Positions 6,831 to 16,500 of a DNA stretch of 46,406 nucleotides are shown here, in pieces (position 1 is the stretch's first letter; every line of letters begins with the position of its first letter). The translations under genes were made by a program, and so were the position numbers. The notes under the pieces are model-generated. The model saw nothing but the letters and a program-made list of their open reading frames with translations, did no database searches and was not told where the DNA came from. Source of the stretch: Parachlamydiales bacterium (GTDB lineage: Bacteria; Chlamydiota; Chlamydiia; Chlamydiales; JAEMRK01). Location of the stretch: assembly GCA_016463375.1 (NCBI GenBank), contig JAEMRK010000005.1, positions 1-46,406 of the forward strand, read 5' to 3'.

Positions 6831-8864
6831 TTAAGCAAGGTCGGCAGCGCACCGAAATCCATAAGTGCGGTTAACTGTACCTGGATTATTACGATGCCTA
6901 TGAGATGAGCGTAAATCTTCTTTTAAACTCTTCCAACAACCGCCACGCAACACGCGATACACGCCTTGAATAGGACCTTGAGGATTGTCTGGTTCTTGAG
7001 CTGACACTGTATAATAGTTATAATCGTACCAATCTTGGCACCATTCATAGACATTACCTGCAACATCGTACAAACCATAGCCATTCACTGCATAGCTCAT
7101 AACAGAAGTTGTATCAGCACTAAAGAAGTTAGCTTGGCTCTTCTCAATCTCTTCACCAGTAGGATATATCGCATCTTCTAATCCACCAAGTGATGCAATT
7201 TCCCATTCTGCTTCAGTGGGTAATCGTCTACCCACCCATTTAGCATAAGCTAGTGAACCATACCATGTCACGCCAACTACAGGATGCTTTGCATATCCAG
7301 ATTCGATGCTTAGTCTACCAGAAGATCTGCGAATACGTGATTCGCGAAGGCGAATCATATCGTGATTGTGATGATCTTTTTCTCCCCCTAGCGCTTCAAT
7401 AAAGCGAACAAACTGTTCATTCGTAACAGGATGGATGTCGATTGCGAATCCTGACACATTAACCTGATGACGTGGCATTTCATCGCGACTTCCATGAGGA
7501 CTTCCTCTAAAATAACGACCACCTGGTACAACAATCATTTCGGTACGTATAGGATCAGTTAAAGGATTTTGTCTTCTTTCAGGCTCGTAATGAGTTACTG
7601 TTGATTCTCGAACCATTTGAGATAAGACAGAGGTTGTTACAACTGGTTGTAATGGCTTATCTAATGATGGACCATCTGATTCTGATAAAGCAGTTGGTGC
7701 TTTAGTTTGAGTACCAGCAGGTGCTAAAGCAACTTCTGGCTTATACATTTTAGCCATCGGCGCCATCATTGGAGCTGGCTTAGGCGCTGGATTAGCTGGA
7801 GCATTTTGAGCAACATTCAAAGTTGGTTGGGCAAAACCTGTGGGGACCATTGATGGTGCAACATTTTGTGATTGGCTTTTAACCAGTTTTTCTTCGAATT
7901 GCAAACGTTGAGCTGGCTCTGCTTTACCGTGTTGGCATTGTTCCAATGCTTCTACTAAAAGGGCCGGTCTATTAACCGGATCTTTTTGTAAGCATTTTTG
8001 AATGAGTACATCCCACTGCATTTTATATTCAGGCGCTTTAGAACTAATTGTTTCAAATGCACCCTCTGGGTATTCACCTGTGATCATGTAGTAAGCTAAG
8101 ACACCAAAAGCATAACTATCGACTTTAGCGTCGATGGGACGAGGATCATCTAAACGTTTTTGTTCGGGTGCTAGAAAATACCAATTTTGTAAAAAAGAGG
8201 CATGTAATATGGATAATTTAGATGAGTCGTTTGGTGTTGAGGGATATCGCTCTTGTCCTGGTTGACCACTAACGGCAACGGTTGGAACAATTCCTAATGC
8301 ATCAGCCAATACTTTATAAGTTCTTGTTAAAACATTACCCATACCAACTATACGCGATAGACCAAAATCTGATAAGAAAAGCTCCGGTCCCCCTTTACCT
8401 TTACCAACTAGTACATTATTGAGCTTGATGCCTCGATGAGCTGCTTTATGCCCACCGACTTGTTTATTGTGCGCATAATCTAAAGCATCGGCTAATGGAC
8501 GCAATAACCTCATAAGCTCATCTTCACTCAAACGCTGCTTACTATCAGCCATAAATTGTACAAGATTTGTTGTTTCCCCAACAGAATCTACAATACAATC
8601 GGTAACTAAGAAATATGTGCCTGAAGATGAAGAAACATTATGAATTTTAACAATGTTGGGATGGTCTAGAGTTGATAAAATTTTAACTTCATCTTCAAAG
8701 CGCTGAATAAATCCGCGCTCACTTGCTAACTCTTCGGGTAAAACTTTTAAAACATAGTGACGCTTCATGAAGCGATGCTCAGCCAAAAAAACAGTACCTA
8801 AAGCACCCTGTCCAATTTGTTTGATAACCGTGTAGTCTCCGAGCATGCGCGTTGTAGCTGTCAT
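6831..8864 (-). CDS. pkn1: Pkn1-type Ser/Thr kinase fused to FGE-sulfatase domain
   Basis: The product is 677 aa. The kinase domain spans about 9-310: glycine loop IGQGALGTVFL at 17-27, Lys40 as the ATP lysine, DFG at 166-168 and APE at 232-234. The catalytic loop reads HRGIKLNN at 143-150, so the usual catalytic Asp of HRD is Gly145. A Pro/Ala-rich linker (about 311-440) leads to a formylglycine-generating-enzyme/SUMF1-like domain (441-677) with VPGG, RRLPTEAEWE, GNVYEWCQDW and RVLRGG motifs. This domain order matches chlamydial Pkn1 (CT145). There is no membrane segment. The gene overlaps the upstream TPR gene by 4 bases, implying joint function. The missing Asp raises the possibility of a weak or pseudokinase acting as a scaffold. 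Confidence 0.93.
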   Translation of the reverse strand: MTATTRMLGDYTVIKQIGQGALGTVFLAEHRFMKRHYVLKVLPEELASERGFIQRFEDEVKILSTLDHPNIVKIHNVSSSSGTYFLVTDCIVDSVGETTNLVQFMADSKQRLSEDELMRLLRPLADALDYAHNKQVGGHKAAHRGIKLNNVLVGKGKGGPELFLSDFGLSRIVGMGNVLTRTYKVLADALGIVPTVAVSGQPGQERYPSTPNDSSKLSILHASFLQNWYFLAPEQKRLDDPRPIDAKVDSYAFGVLAYYMITGEYPEGAFETISSKAPEYKMQWDVLIQKCLQKDPVNRPALLVEALEQCQHGKAEPAQRLQFEEKLVKSQSQNVAPSMVPTGFAQPTLNVAQNAPANPAPKPAPMMAPMAKMYKPEVALAPAGTQTKAPTALSESDGPSLDKPLQPVVTTSVLSQMVRESTVTHYEPERRQNPLTDPIRTEMIVVPGGRYFRGSPHGSRDEMPRHQVNVSGFAIDIHPVTNEQFVRFIEALGGEKDHHNHDMIRLRESRIRRSSGRLSIESGYAKHPVVGVTWYGSLAYAKWVGRRLPTEAEWEIASLGGLEDAIYPTGEEIEKSQANFFSADTTSVMSYAVNGYGLYDVAGNVYEWCQDWYDYNYYTVSAQEPDNPQGPIQGVYRVLRGGCWKSLKEDLRSSHRHRNNPGTVNRTYGFRCAADLA

Positions 8865-9808
8865 AGGCGTTTCTTGGGCTCCTTATCATCGTTTGATGTG
8901 GTCTTTGCTACCGTTTTTAAATAAGCTTCTGCAGATTGCAATGCACGACTGTAAGGATAATGCAATTTTGCAAGATCAATTACTGCCTGAGCAATTTCAT
9001 TATGCCCATCATTAACTGCTTCGTAAACATAAGGCATAATGTCTTTTCTTGAAAGTATCACCTGATTTTCAATAAGGTTTTTTAATAATTGGATGCGTTT
9101 TTCTTTATATTGGCTATTTTTTTGCATCAAAACCATAGCTAATTCATATAAATTCGATTCTTTAGGATTTTTTTTAATCGCAATTAAAATAGACTCTATA
9201 GCCTTTTTTCTTTCTTTTTCTTTTTTATTAAGATCCCCCTGCTTATCCATTAATTTGACATGCAGAATACTTCTTGTTTTATCGACCAAATAAAAATCAG
9301 GATGTTTTTGATAAGATTTGTAAAAACGTTGAAAAAACTCGCAATAAAGACCAAGGTTAGCCTGCGCTAATGCCACAGAAAAATTTAAAAGAACATATTC
9401 AGGATGGTCGTCAGCTATTGGTTTAAAATAATCTATGACTTCTTTAGCTCCTAAAGAAACCGATGCAGCTTGTTCTGACTTTTGAAGAGCTTCATGAAAA
9501 AGCATGAGATCTTGTTCATCAACCTCATATTTAAATTCGTCAGTTTTTTTGTTGAGTGCATCCAAAAAAACAAAAAAAGATTTCTCTTCTTCTTGAGCCC
9601 TATTGTAGCTAACGGCTAATCTTACCAGTAAAGGTCCTGGGTTTTGACTATAGCTAAGAGCTTTTTCATAAAACTTGCAAGACTCTGTGTAGTCTTCATT
9701 TTTAAAAGCTTCTTTAGCTTTTTTTTCATAATTGGCTTCTGTAGCCGGTCCATTTAATAGGCAAAAACCAACAGATAGCAACGAAAGAGAATAAGAGAAA
9801 ATTTTCAC
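8861..9808 (-). CDS. exported TPR protein coupled to pkn1
   Basis: The product is 315 aa with an N-terminal Sec-type signal peptide (basic start, hydrophobic core at about 5-20, likely cleavage after ATEA near residue 25). A Cys at about 17 lacks a small residue before it, so a lipoprotein is unlikely. Mature residues 27-75 hold a clear TPR pair (KAKEAFKNEDYTESCKFYEKAL), and further helical-repeat-like segments continue through the chain. It would sit in the periplasm and bind proteins. It is the first gene of a two-gene unit with the kinase-FGE gene (ATGA overlap). I do not recognise a named orthologue. Confidence 0.82.
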   Translation of the reverse strand: MKIFSYSLSLLSVGFCLLNGPATEANYEKKAKEAFKNEDYTESCKFYEKALSYSQNPGPLLVRLAVSYNRAQEEEKSFFVFLDALNKKTDEFKYEVDEQDLMLFHEALQKSEQAASVSLGAKEVIDYFKPIADDHPEYVLLNFSVALAQANLGLYCEFFQRFYKSYQKHPDFYLVDKTRSILHVKLMDKQGDLNKKEKERKKAIESILIAIKKNPKESNLYELAMVLMQKNSQYKEKRIQLLKNLIENQVILSRKDIMPYVYEAVNDGHNEIAQAVIDLAKLHYPYSRALQSAEAYLKTVAKTTSNDDKEPKKRL

Positions 9809-9999
9809 GGATTCACTAGTTAAAGTTAAAAGATGTCTAATAACTCATCATATTGCCAAAATCCCTATCAATCGAAAAGCAAAAATGAGTTTTTGAAAAT
9901 TTAAAGTTTATATTTGGGCTTGTTTAGCTTCTGAGGCGCTCGTGTTTTAAAAGGTTTTGTGATAGACTACTCGATTATTTTAAATCACAGGAAAAGTCG

Positions 10000-11880
10000 A
10001 TGTTCGATAGACGTACCATTATTTTTATCTTAGCACTGGCAGTGACATTCTTTGGGGTTAATGCTTATTTTGGTCCTAGAGAAGACAAATCTAAAGCGCG
10101 CACCGAAGAGGTGCAACAAACAAAACAAATTGTTGCTCCCACTAACACTCATCTAGAACAAGAACAACTCTTTGTTTTAGAAAATGACTACATACAGTTA
10201 GTTTTCTCAAATCGCGGCGGTGCTGTTAAAGAAATTAACCTCCCATTTAAAACCGCTCAAAATCAAAAAAGTGTTGTTCTTCCTATCGGTTTTGACCGTG
10301 AAATGGCCAAAGATTACCCTTATAATGACCAATTTCCCCATGGAAATTATACAACATTTGATGGGACGGCTAAACAGGGACAAACTGGTGGATACTACCC
10401 TTTAATTCGTAGAGATTTAGTTACTGATAATCGTGGTAACGAAACAATAATACCAGCTCGCCTTTATGCTTTAAACATTGTTTCTGATTATCCAGAGATG
10501 GCAGAAATGATTTACACAGTTAAAGAGTTTACAAACTCTCAAATTGTGTTTGAATCAACGCAACAAAATCGCCGTATCTCCAAAACATTTTCTTTGCAAC
10601 AAGGTGGCGACGTTGCTCCTTATATTTTAGATCTAATTATAAATGTTGAAGGAGAGAGTCGAGGTCTATGGTTAACTTCCGGTGTACCCGAAGTCGAACT
10701 TCTATCTGGTAGTTCAACTCCAACTTTGAAATACCGCATCACTCGGAAAGGTAAAGGCGAAGTCGAAAAAATTGATTTGCCTAAAGACAAAGAAGCAATA
10801 TCTGTGACATCTACATTCCCTGATTGGATAGTTAACTCCAATGGTTACTTAGGAGTCATTATGGATCCTAAAGATGTGGCCACACCCGGTTACAAAGTCC
10901 AGTATGTTCCTGGTAGCATTGCTCCAACTCGTTTACTTGATATCGATAAAGAATATGACCGTTTTAAGGCTAAAGATTATCCAGGTTACATAATGCAATT
11001 ACCACTGCGAGCAACGGGTGGCGAAATGCATTATCGTATTTTCGCAGGCCCCTTTGAAGATACAATTTTAAAACAAGTCGATAACCGCTTTACTGATAGC
11101 AATAACGGAAATCCAGACTACACTGCGTGCCAAACATTCTTTGGTTGGTTTTCTTTTATATCAGAGCCATTCGCAAAATTTTTGTACCTGTTGATGAGTA
11201 TGTTTTACAAGTTGACACATTCGTGGGCTTTTTCAATCGTATTACTGACAGTTGCATTAAGAATTATGCTTTATCCTCTTAACAGCTGGTCAATGAAGTC
11301 AATGCGACGCATGCAAGAGCTTTCACCAGAAGTGACAGCTATTCAAGCTCGTTACAAAAAAGACCCTAAAAAAGCTCAAATGGAAGTCATGAATTTGTAC
11401 CGTACAAAGAAAGTCAATCCATTTACAGGATGTCTTCCTTTGTTAATACAAATGCCCTTCTTAGTCGGTATGTTTGATCTTTTAAAATCAACTTTTGAAT
11501 TACGCGGCGCAGTTTTCATTCCTGGATGGATTGATAACTTGACTGCTCCAGACGTTTTGTTTAGTTGGAATTACCCAGTACCATTCTTTGGAACGGAATT
11601 TCACCTGCTACCTTTCTTGCTTGGCGGCGTGATGTTCTTACAACAAAAAATGAGCTCTACATTGCCAAAAGACAAATCGCTGTTAACAGACCAACAACGT
11701 CAGCAACAATTTATGGGCAATATCATGGTGCTTGTATTTTCTGTGATGTTCTACCACTTCCCATCAGGTTTAAACATTTATTGGTTATGCTCAATGCTTT
11801 TGGGAATAGCTCAACAATGGTTTACAAATCGTACGATGAAAAAGACTCAAAATACACCGCAAGTGACGATCGTCAAATAA
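10000..11880 (+). CDS. yidC: membrane protein insertase YidC
   Basis: The product is 626 aa. An N-terminal signal-anchor segment (residues 7-24) is followed by a large periplasmic beta domain (about 55-375). The conserved 60KD_IMP insertase core follows with membrane segments near 395-425, 485-505, 530-550 and 575-605. The core keeps the hydrophilic-groove arginine in ALRIMLYP and the helical hairpin EVTAIQARYKKDPKKAQ. YidC inserts inner-membrane proteins alone or with Sec. AGGAAA lies just upstream of ATG 10000. In C. trachomatis yidC (CT251) sits between dnaA and lgt; here the OppA genes have come between yidC and dnaA. A bidirectional hairpin follows the stop. Confidence 0.97.
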   Translation: MFDRRTIIFILALAVTFFGVNAYFGPREDKSKARTEEVQQTKQIVAPTNTHLEQEQLFVLENDYIQLVFSNRGGAVKEINLPFKTAQNQKSVVLPIGFDREMAKDYPYNDQFPHGNYTTFDGTAKQGQTGGYYPLIRRDLVTDNRGNETIIPARLYALNIVSDYPEMAEMIYTVKEFTNSQIVFESTQQNRRISKTFSLQQGGDVAPYILDLIINVEGESRGLWLTSGVPEVELLSGSSTPTLKYRITRKGKGEVEKIDLPKDKEAISVTSTFPDWIVNSNGYLGVIMDPKDVATPGYKVQYVPGSIAPTRLLDIDKEYDRFKAKDYPGYIMQLPLRATGGEMHYRIFAGPFEDTILKQVDNRFTDSNNGNPDYTACQTFFGWFSFISEPFAKFLYLLMSMFYKLTHSWAFSIVLLTVALRIMLYPLNSWSMKSMRRMQELSPEVTAIQARYKKDPKKAQMEVMNLYRTKKVNPFTGCLPLLIQMPFLVGMFDLLKSTFELRGAVFIPGWIDNLTAPDVLFSWNYPVPFFGTEFHLLPFLLGGVMFLQQKMSSTLPKDKSLLTDQQRQQQFMGNIMVLVFSVMFYHFPSGLNIYWLCSMLLGIAQQWFTNRTMKKTQNTPQVTIVK

Positions 11881-11886
11881 GAATTT

Positions 11887-11910
11887 TATCCCCCTCTTTC
11901 GAGGGGGATA
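11887..11910. terminator. bidirectional hairpin between yidC and oppA
   Basis: A perfect 10-bp inverted repeat TATCCCCCTC/GAGGGGGATA with a TTTC loop lies 6 bases after yidC and 4 bases before the end of the convergent oppA gene. The GC-rich core is striking in this AT-rich DNA. T tracts on either side are short, so termination strength is uncertain, but position and symmetry suit a shared terminator. Confidence 0.65.
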
Positions 11911-11914
11911 ATCA

Positions 11915-13507
11915 CTACCTCTTTATATCTACTTCTCTAAAATCTACTTCTCCTAAAGGAGATGCAAAAACACCCGTCACATAATCTTTTTTCAAATAAC
12001 CATGAGCTTCTGTGTAAAGAGGAGCTATTGGCATTTCATTTAGCAAAAGCTCTTCTGCCTCTCTTAAAAATTCTTTGCGCTGTAATAAGTTGAGTTCGTG
12101 ATCAGCAGATTCTAATAAAGTAATAAAGCGAGGATGCTCCCAACCTGTATCGTTAATAACGTCTGCTTTATATTTTAGATAATGTAAGTTACCCATTGGA
12201 TCATTAAAATTAGGAGACCAGGCATAACAGCCAATTTGATAGTCTCTTTCGTTTAAACGATCTAAATAGATATTCCATTCACATGTTTCAATCTCAACTG
12301 TAAAACCAAATGTTAAACGCCACTGTTCCTGGATAGCTTGTGCCAACATCACATGACGATCTGGTATAGTTAATACCATTTTGGGAAGCTGATCCACTGT
12401 CATTTCCATCTCTACTAGAGATTCATTAAAAAGCTTTCTAGCCATTTCTACGTCATGATCTTTAAAACATGGTGAATGATGAAGACCCATCGAGGAAGGT
12501 ATGAAATTTGTTTCAACGCATTGGCCCTCTTTTAAGATATTGTCAACAATTGCTTGCCGGTCGATTGCATATGAAAATGCTCTGCGCATTTTTGGATTAT
12601 TAAATGGAGCCCTATCTACATTAAAGACATAAAGAAAAATAGAGGTAGATGGAAAATTATTAAACTTTTTAGCAGCTCGAAATTGAGGTATTGCATTAAC
12701 AGGCAATTTGGTTAAAGGATCTCCAACCCAATCCACTTCACCCCTTTCAAAAAGCATTAAACTTGTTCGCTCATTGGGCGATATGATGAAACGTATTTTA
12801 TCAATTTTTACTTCATCGCAATTCCAATACTTATCGTTCTTGACAACTTCAATGAAATCTTTAAGTTTTCGATCATGTAAGATAAAGGGACCATTGTAAA
12901 CAGCATCAGCTACTAATGGGCCTGTTGGATTTTTTTCTGCTACTGACTTACAAACAGGTGCATATACACCAGAAGTCATCATCTCTAAAAAATAAGGAGC
13001 TGGATGTTCAAGTGTAACGAAAAGTGTTTTAGCATCTAGTGCCTTAACTCCCACGTCTTGTATAGAGCAATGACCTTCTTTAGCAGCCTTAGCATTTTTA
13101 ATAAGATACATAATGTATCCCGAAGTCGATGGAAAATCATGGTCAATCACTTTCTTCCATGAGTATTCAAAGTCAAAAGCTGTTACTGGTTCACCGTTGG
13201 ACCATTGAGTATCTTTTAATGTGAATGTATAATTTAAACCATCATCAGAAACTTTAACGTCTTTTGCAACTGCAAAATGAGGTTTACCATCAGAGCCCTC
13301 GCGCATTAAACCTTCGTAGAGTAATCTTATATACACTTGGCTTGCTCGATCACCACCAATACGCGGATCTAGGGAATATGGGTCATCTTTTGCGCATATT
13401 TTTAAAACTTTTTCTTCATGTTTATTTTTAATATTATGATCCGACTGTTGGCAAGCACTTGAGGCCAACAACAGCAATGCAGTTATTAAAAATTTATATT
13501 GTTTCAT
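11915..13507 (-). CDS. oppA: oligopeptide-binding lipoprotein, OppA family
   Basis: The product is 530 aa of the SBP_bac_5 family. The N-terminus is a lipoprotein signal: basic start, Leu-rich core, then LLASSACQQ with Cys19 as the lipidated residue (weak -3 position, acceptable). The mature part begins with the family segment SLDPRIGGDRASQ and contains FEYSWKKV and LEHPAPYFLE. It should deliver peptides, in chlamydiae possibly including muropeptides, to an Opp permease; no permease gene is in the window. It lies 25 bases after the giant OppA fusion gene and is probably transcribed from it. Blocks shared almost verbatim with the last module of that protein show they arose by local duplication. 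Confidence 0.95.
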   Translation of the reverse strand: MKQYKFLITALLLLASSACQQSDHNIKNKHEEKVLKICAKDDPYSLDPRIGGDRASQVYIRLLYEGLMREGSDGKPHFAVAKDVKVSDDGLNYTFTLKDTQWSNGEPVTAFDFEYSWKKVIDHDFPSTSGYIMYLIKNAKAAKEGHCSIQDVGVKALDAKTLFVTLEHPAPYFLEMMTSGVYAPVCKSVAEKNPTGPLVADAVYNGPFILHDRKLKDFIEVVKNDKYWNCDEVKIDKIRFIISPNERTSLMLFERGEVDWVGDPLTKLPVNAIPQFRAAKKFNNFPSTSIFLYVFNVDRAPFNNPKMRRAFSYAIDRQAIVDNILKEGQCVETNFIPSSMGLHHSPCFKDHDVEMARKLFNESLVEMEMTVDQLPKMVLTIPDRHVMLAQAIQEQWRLTFGFTVEIETCEWNIYLDRLNERDYQIGCYAWSPNFNDPMGNLHYLKYKADVINDTGWEHPRFITLLESADHELNLLQRKEFLREAEELLLNEMPIAPLYTEAHGYLKKDYVTGVFASPLGEVDFREVDIKR

Positions 13508-13532
13508 TTGTTATTAGTTCCTATTGCTTAAA

Positions 13533-16500
13533 TTAATCAAAATAAGTCCATTTAAAATCGACCATTCCTATTGGAGTAGAAAATACACCTTTCACACGTT
13601 CTTTTTTAAAAAAAGTATTAGCGAAATAATACAATGGTAAAATGGGCATCTCATCCAACAGTAGCTCTTCTGCCTTCCTGAGGTATTGGCGTCTTGTCTC
13701 AATATCAATTTCCAAATCGGATTGATTGAGTAAAGCTTCATAACGTAAATTTTCCCAACCTGTATGGTTGATAGGGTTATCACGAAATTTTTGGTATTCT
13801 AAATTATATATAGGATCGTTAAACCACGAATCCCATCCCCAAGATGCCATTTGATATTCGCGCAGTATCAATTTATCCATATGTTCAGTCCAGTAACAGC
13901 AATCAATTTCCATATCTAAATCAAAGACCTCTTGCAATTGTTGAAGAACTAATTGCGTAACCAATTGAGATCTCGGAGTGCAAGACATAATGATTTTAGG
14001 TAAATGTGATCTATCAAGTCCTAACTCATTTAAACCCTCTTCAAAGAGCTGGCGTGCATTTTGAAGATCATTATCTTTTAAATAAGGTGTTTGCCTGAGC
14101 AGAAGATTTTGTGGCAAAATACTCAAGGCAGGCTTCTCACCACCTTGTAATACTGTCTTGATGATAGATTCTCGATTAATGGCTGTGCCAAATGCTCTTC
14201 GAATTTTTGGGTGATTAAAAGGAGGCGCTTTAACATTAAATAAATACCAAAAGACAGAAGCTGCAGGGTAAATTCCCAATCTCTGTTCTTTATGTAATTG
14301 CGGTACTAATTCGACTGGTAAACTAGACATCGGTTCACCGATCCAATCTAGATCCCCTTTTTCAAATAACATCCACGCTTTGCGATCGTCGCTAATAATT
14401 GTTAAAACTAAACCATCAAGCTTAACTGCTGCCTTATCATGATAATAAGGATTTTTAACTAATTGCAGACCTTTTTTAATTTCCCATGACGCTAATTTGA
14501 AAGGTCCATTACATATAAATTCTTGAGGATTGATCCATGGACCACTTTTTTGATCCATTCTAGAATTAATTGGAGAGTAAATAGGGTTTGCTGTGCATTC
14601 TAAAAAGTAGGGCGCTGGATGTTCTAATGAAACATGAAGTGTTTTATCATCTAGTGCTTTTACACCAACGTCATCTAAACTCCCCTGACTTTCTTTAGCT
14701 TTTTTTGCATTCTTTATGACATAAAAAGCATAGCTGTAAACGCTTGAAAAATGAGGGGTCAGTACCTTTTTCCAAGCATATTCAAAATCATCTGCGGTAA
14801 TTAGCTCACCATTAGACCAATAAGCTTCTCTTAAATAAAAAGTATAATTACAAAGGTCTTTTGAAATTAATACTTTTTCAGCAAGAGCGGGTATAGCATG
14901 CCCTTCATCATCAATTCGCATCAAACCTTCGAATAGCTGGAAAAGTATGGCTTGAGATCTTCTATCTCCAGCAATACGGGGATCTAAAGAAGATGGATCA
15001 TTTTTTACAGCAATGCGAAGAAATCCGCGTTTCTTAACCAAATTCGATACATTCGTTTGGGACAATTTAGCGCTTTTAGATGGAAGATATTCAGTATAAG
15101 ATTTTACAAGCTCTTCCCTAACTCCTCGCCATAATGCTTTTGTAAGATAAGGTTCAGTGATATTTTTTTTTCCAATGGAGGCATTTAAAAAATCGATTTT
15201 TCCAATCTCTGAAATAAATACATCATTGATATTTTCTTTTAACATGTACTGGAAGGTATTATTCATGATAGAAAACAAAGGTGTTTCTTGCATGATGATC
15301 TCTTCAGCTTTTTGTAAAAACGGAAGCCTTTTTTTAGGACATGAAATTTGATCAGCTAAATTCAAAAGTTCTGTAAAGGCTTTATTTTCCCATTGCGATG
15401 CATTCATTTCGTAATCAGGATAACGTAAAAAATTCAAAAAATACATTGGGTCCTGAACCCAGGAGTACCATGTTGAAACACCCATTTGAAAATCTTTACT
15501 ACTTAAACGATCCAAAAATACACGCCAGGGTAAAAGCTCAATATCAACAGTAATTCCTAAAACATCGTACCATTGCTTGACAACAGCTTTAGACATTTCT
15601 AATCGAATCTCAGATTGAACAACAATCATCGTTAATTTGGGTAAAGTTTCAAATGTCATTCCACATTCTAAAAGACCTTCCAAAAACAAATTCTTTGCGA
15701 TGCCATGATCAATTTCATCAAAATAAGATTTTTCACTAATACGTAAATGAGTCGGTAAAAAACCTGTAGGAATTTTAAATTGTCCGCAAAAAGTCTCATT
15801 AACTAATTTTTTTCGATTTAGAGCTAATGATAAAGCTTGTCTCACTTTAGCAGATGTAAACGGCTCAAGCCGGGTGTTAAACTCGCATTGATGGACACTC
15901 ATGGGATTTGATAAAATCACGTTGTCAGTAGTTTTGGGAAACTTTATACGGGATAATGGGATTTCCACCAGTGGTGCGCCAATATAGTCGACTAAATTCT
16001 GATCATACAAATTTAAAGCCTTATAAATATCATCAACTAATGTGACATCAATACGCTCTAAATTAATCGTATTAGCAGACCAATATGAAGGGCTTTTAAT
16101 GACTTGAAGAGTATGATGACGCTTCCATTCGGCAAGTCGAAATGGGCCATTACAAACATAACCGTCACCTGGATAATATGCCCAATCAGGTCCTAACTTA
16201 TCAACTTCATGACAGATTGGGCTAAAAAGCCAAAGAGTCGTTAACTCATGAAAGTAATGGTTGGGATGTTCAAGATCGACTATCAGCGTATCATCATCTA
16301 ATGCATGTACTCCTAAATCATCTATAGAACATTTTCCTTCCTTGAGTAACCTGGCATTCTTAATAGAATCAAAAAGGTATGAAAAGGGAATGGCTAATTC
16401 TGGCCGCAACATTGACTTCCATGCATATTCAAAGTCGTATGCTTTCACTTTTAATCCATTAGACCAAAAAGCGAGCCTTAAATGAAAAGTATATCTTTTA

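Noticed and set aside
9756-9762. Lipobox in the exported TPR protein (Cys near residue 17)
   Set aside because: The residue before Cys is Phe; lipoproteins need Gly, Ala or Ser there. A normal signal peptidase I site after ATEA fits better.
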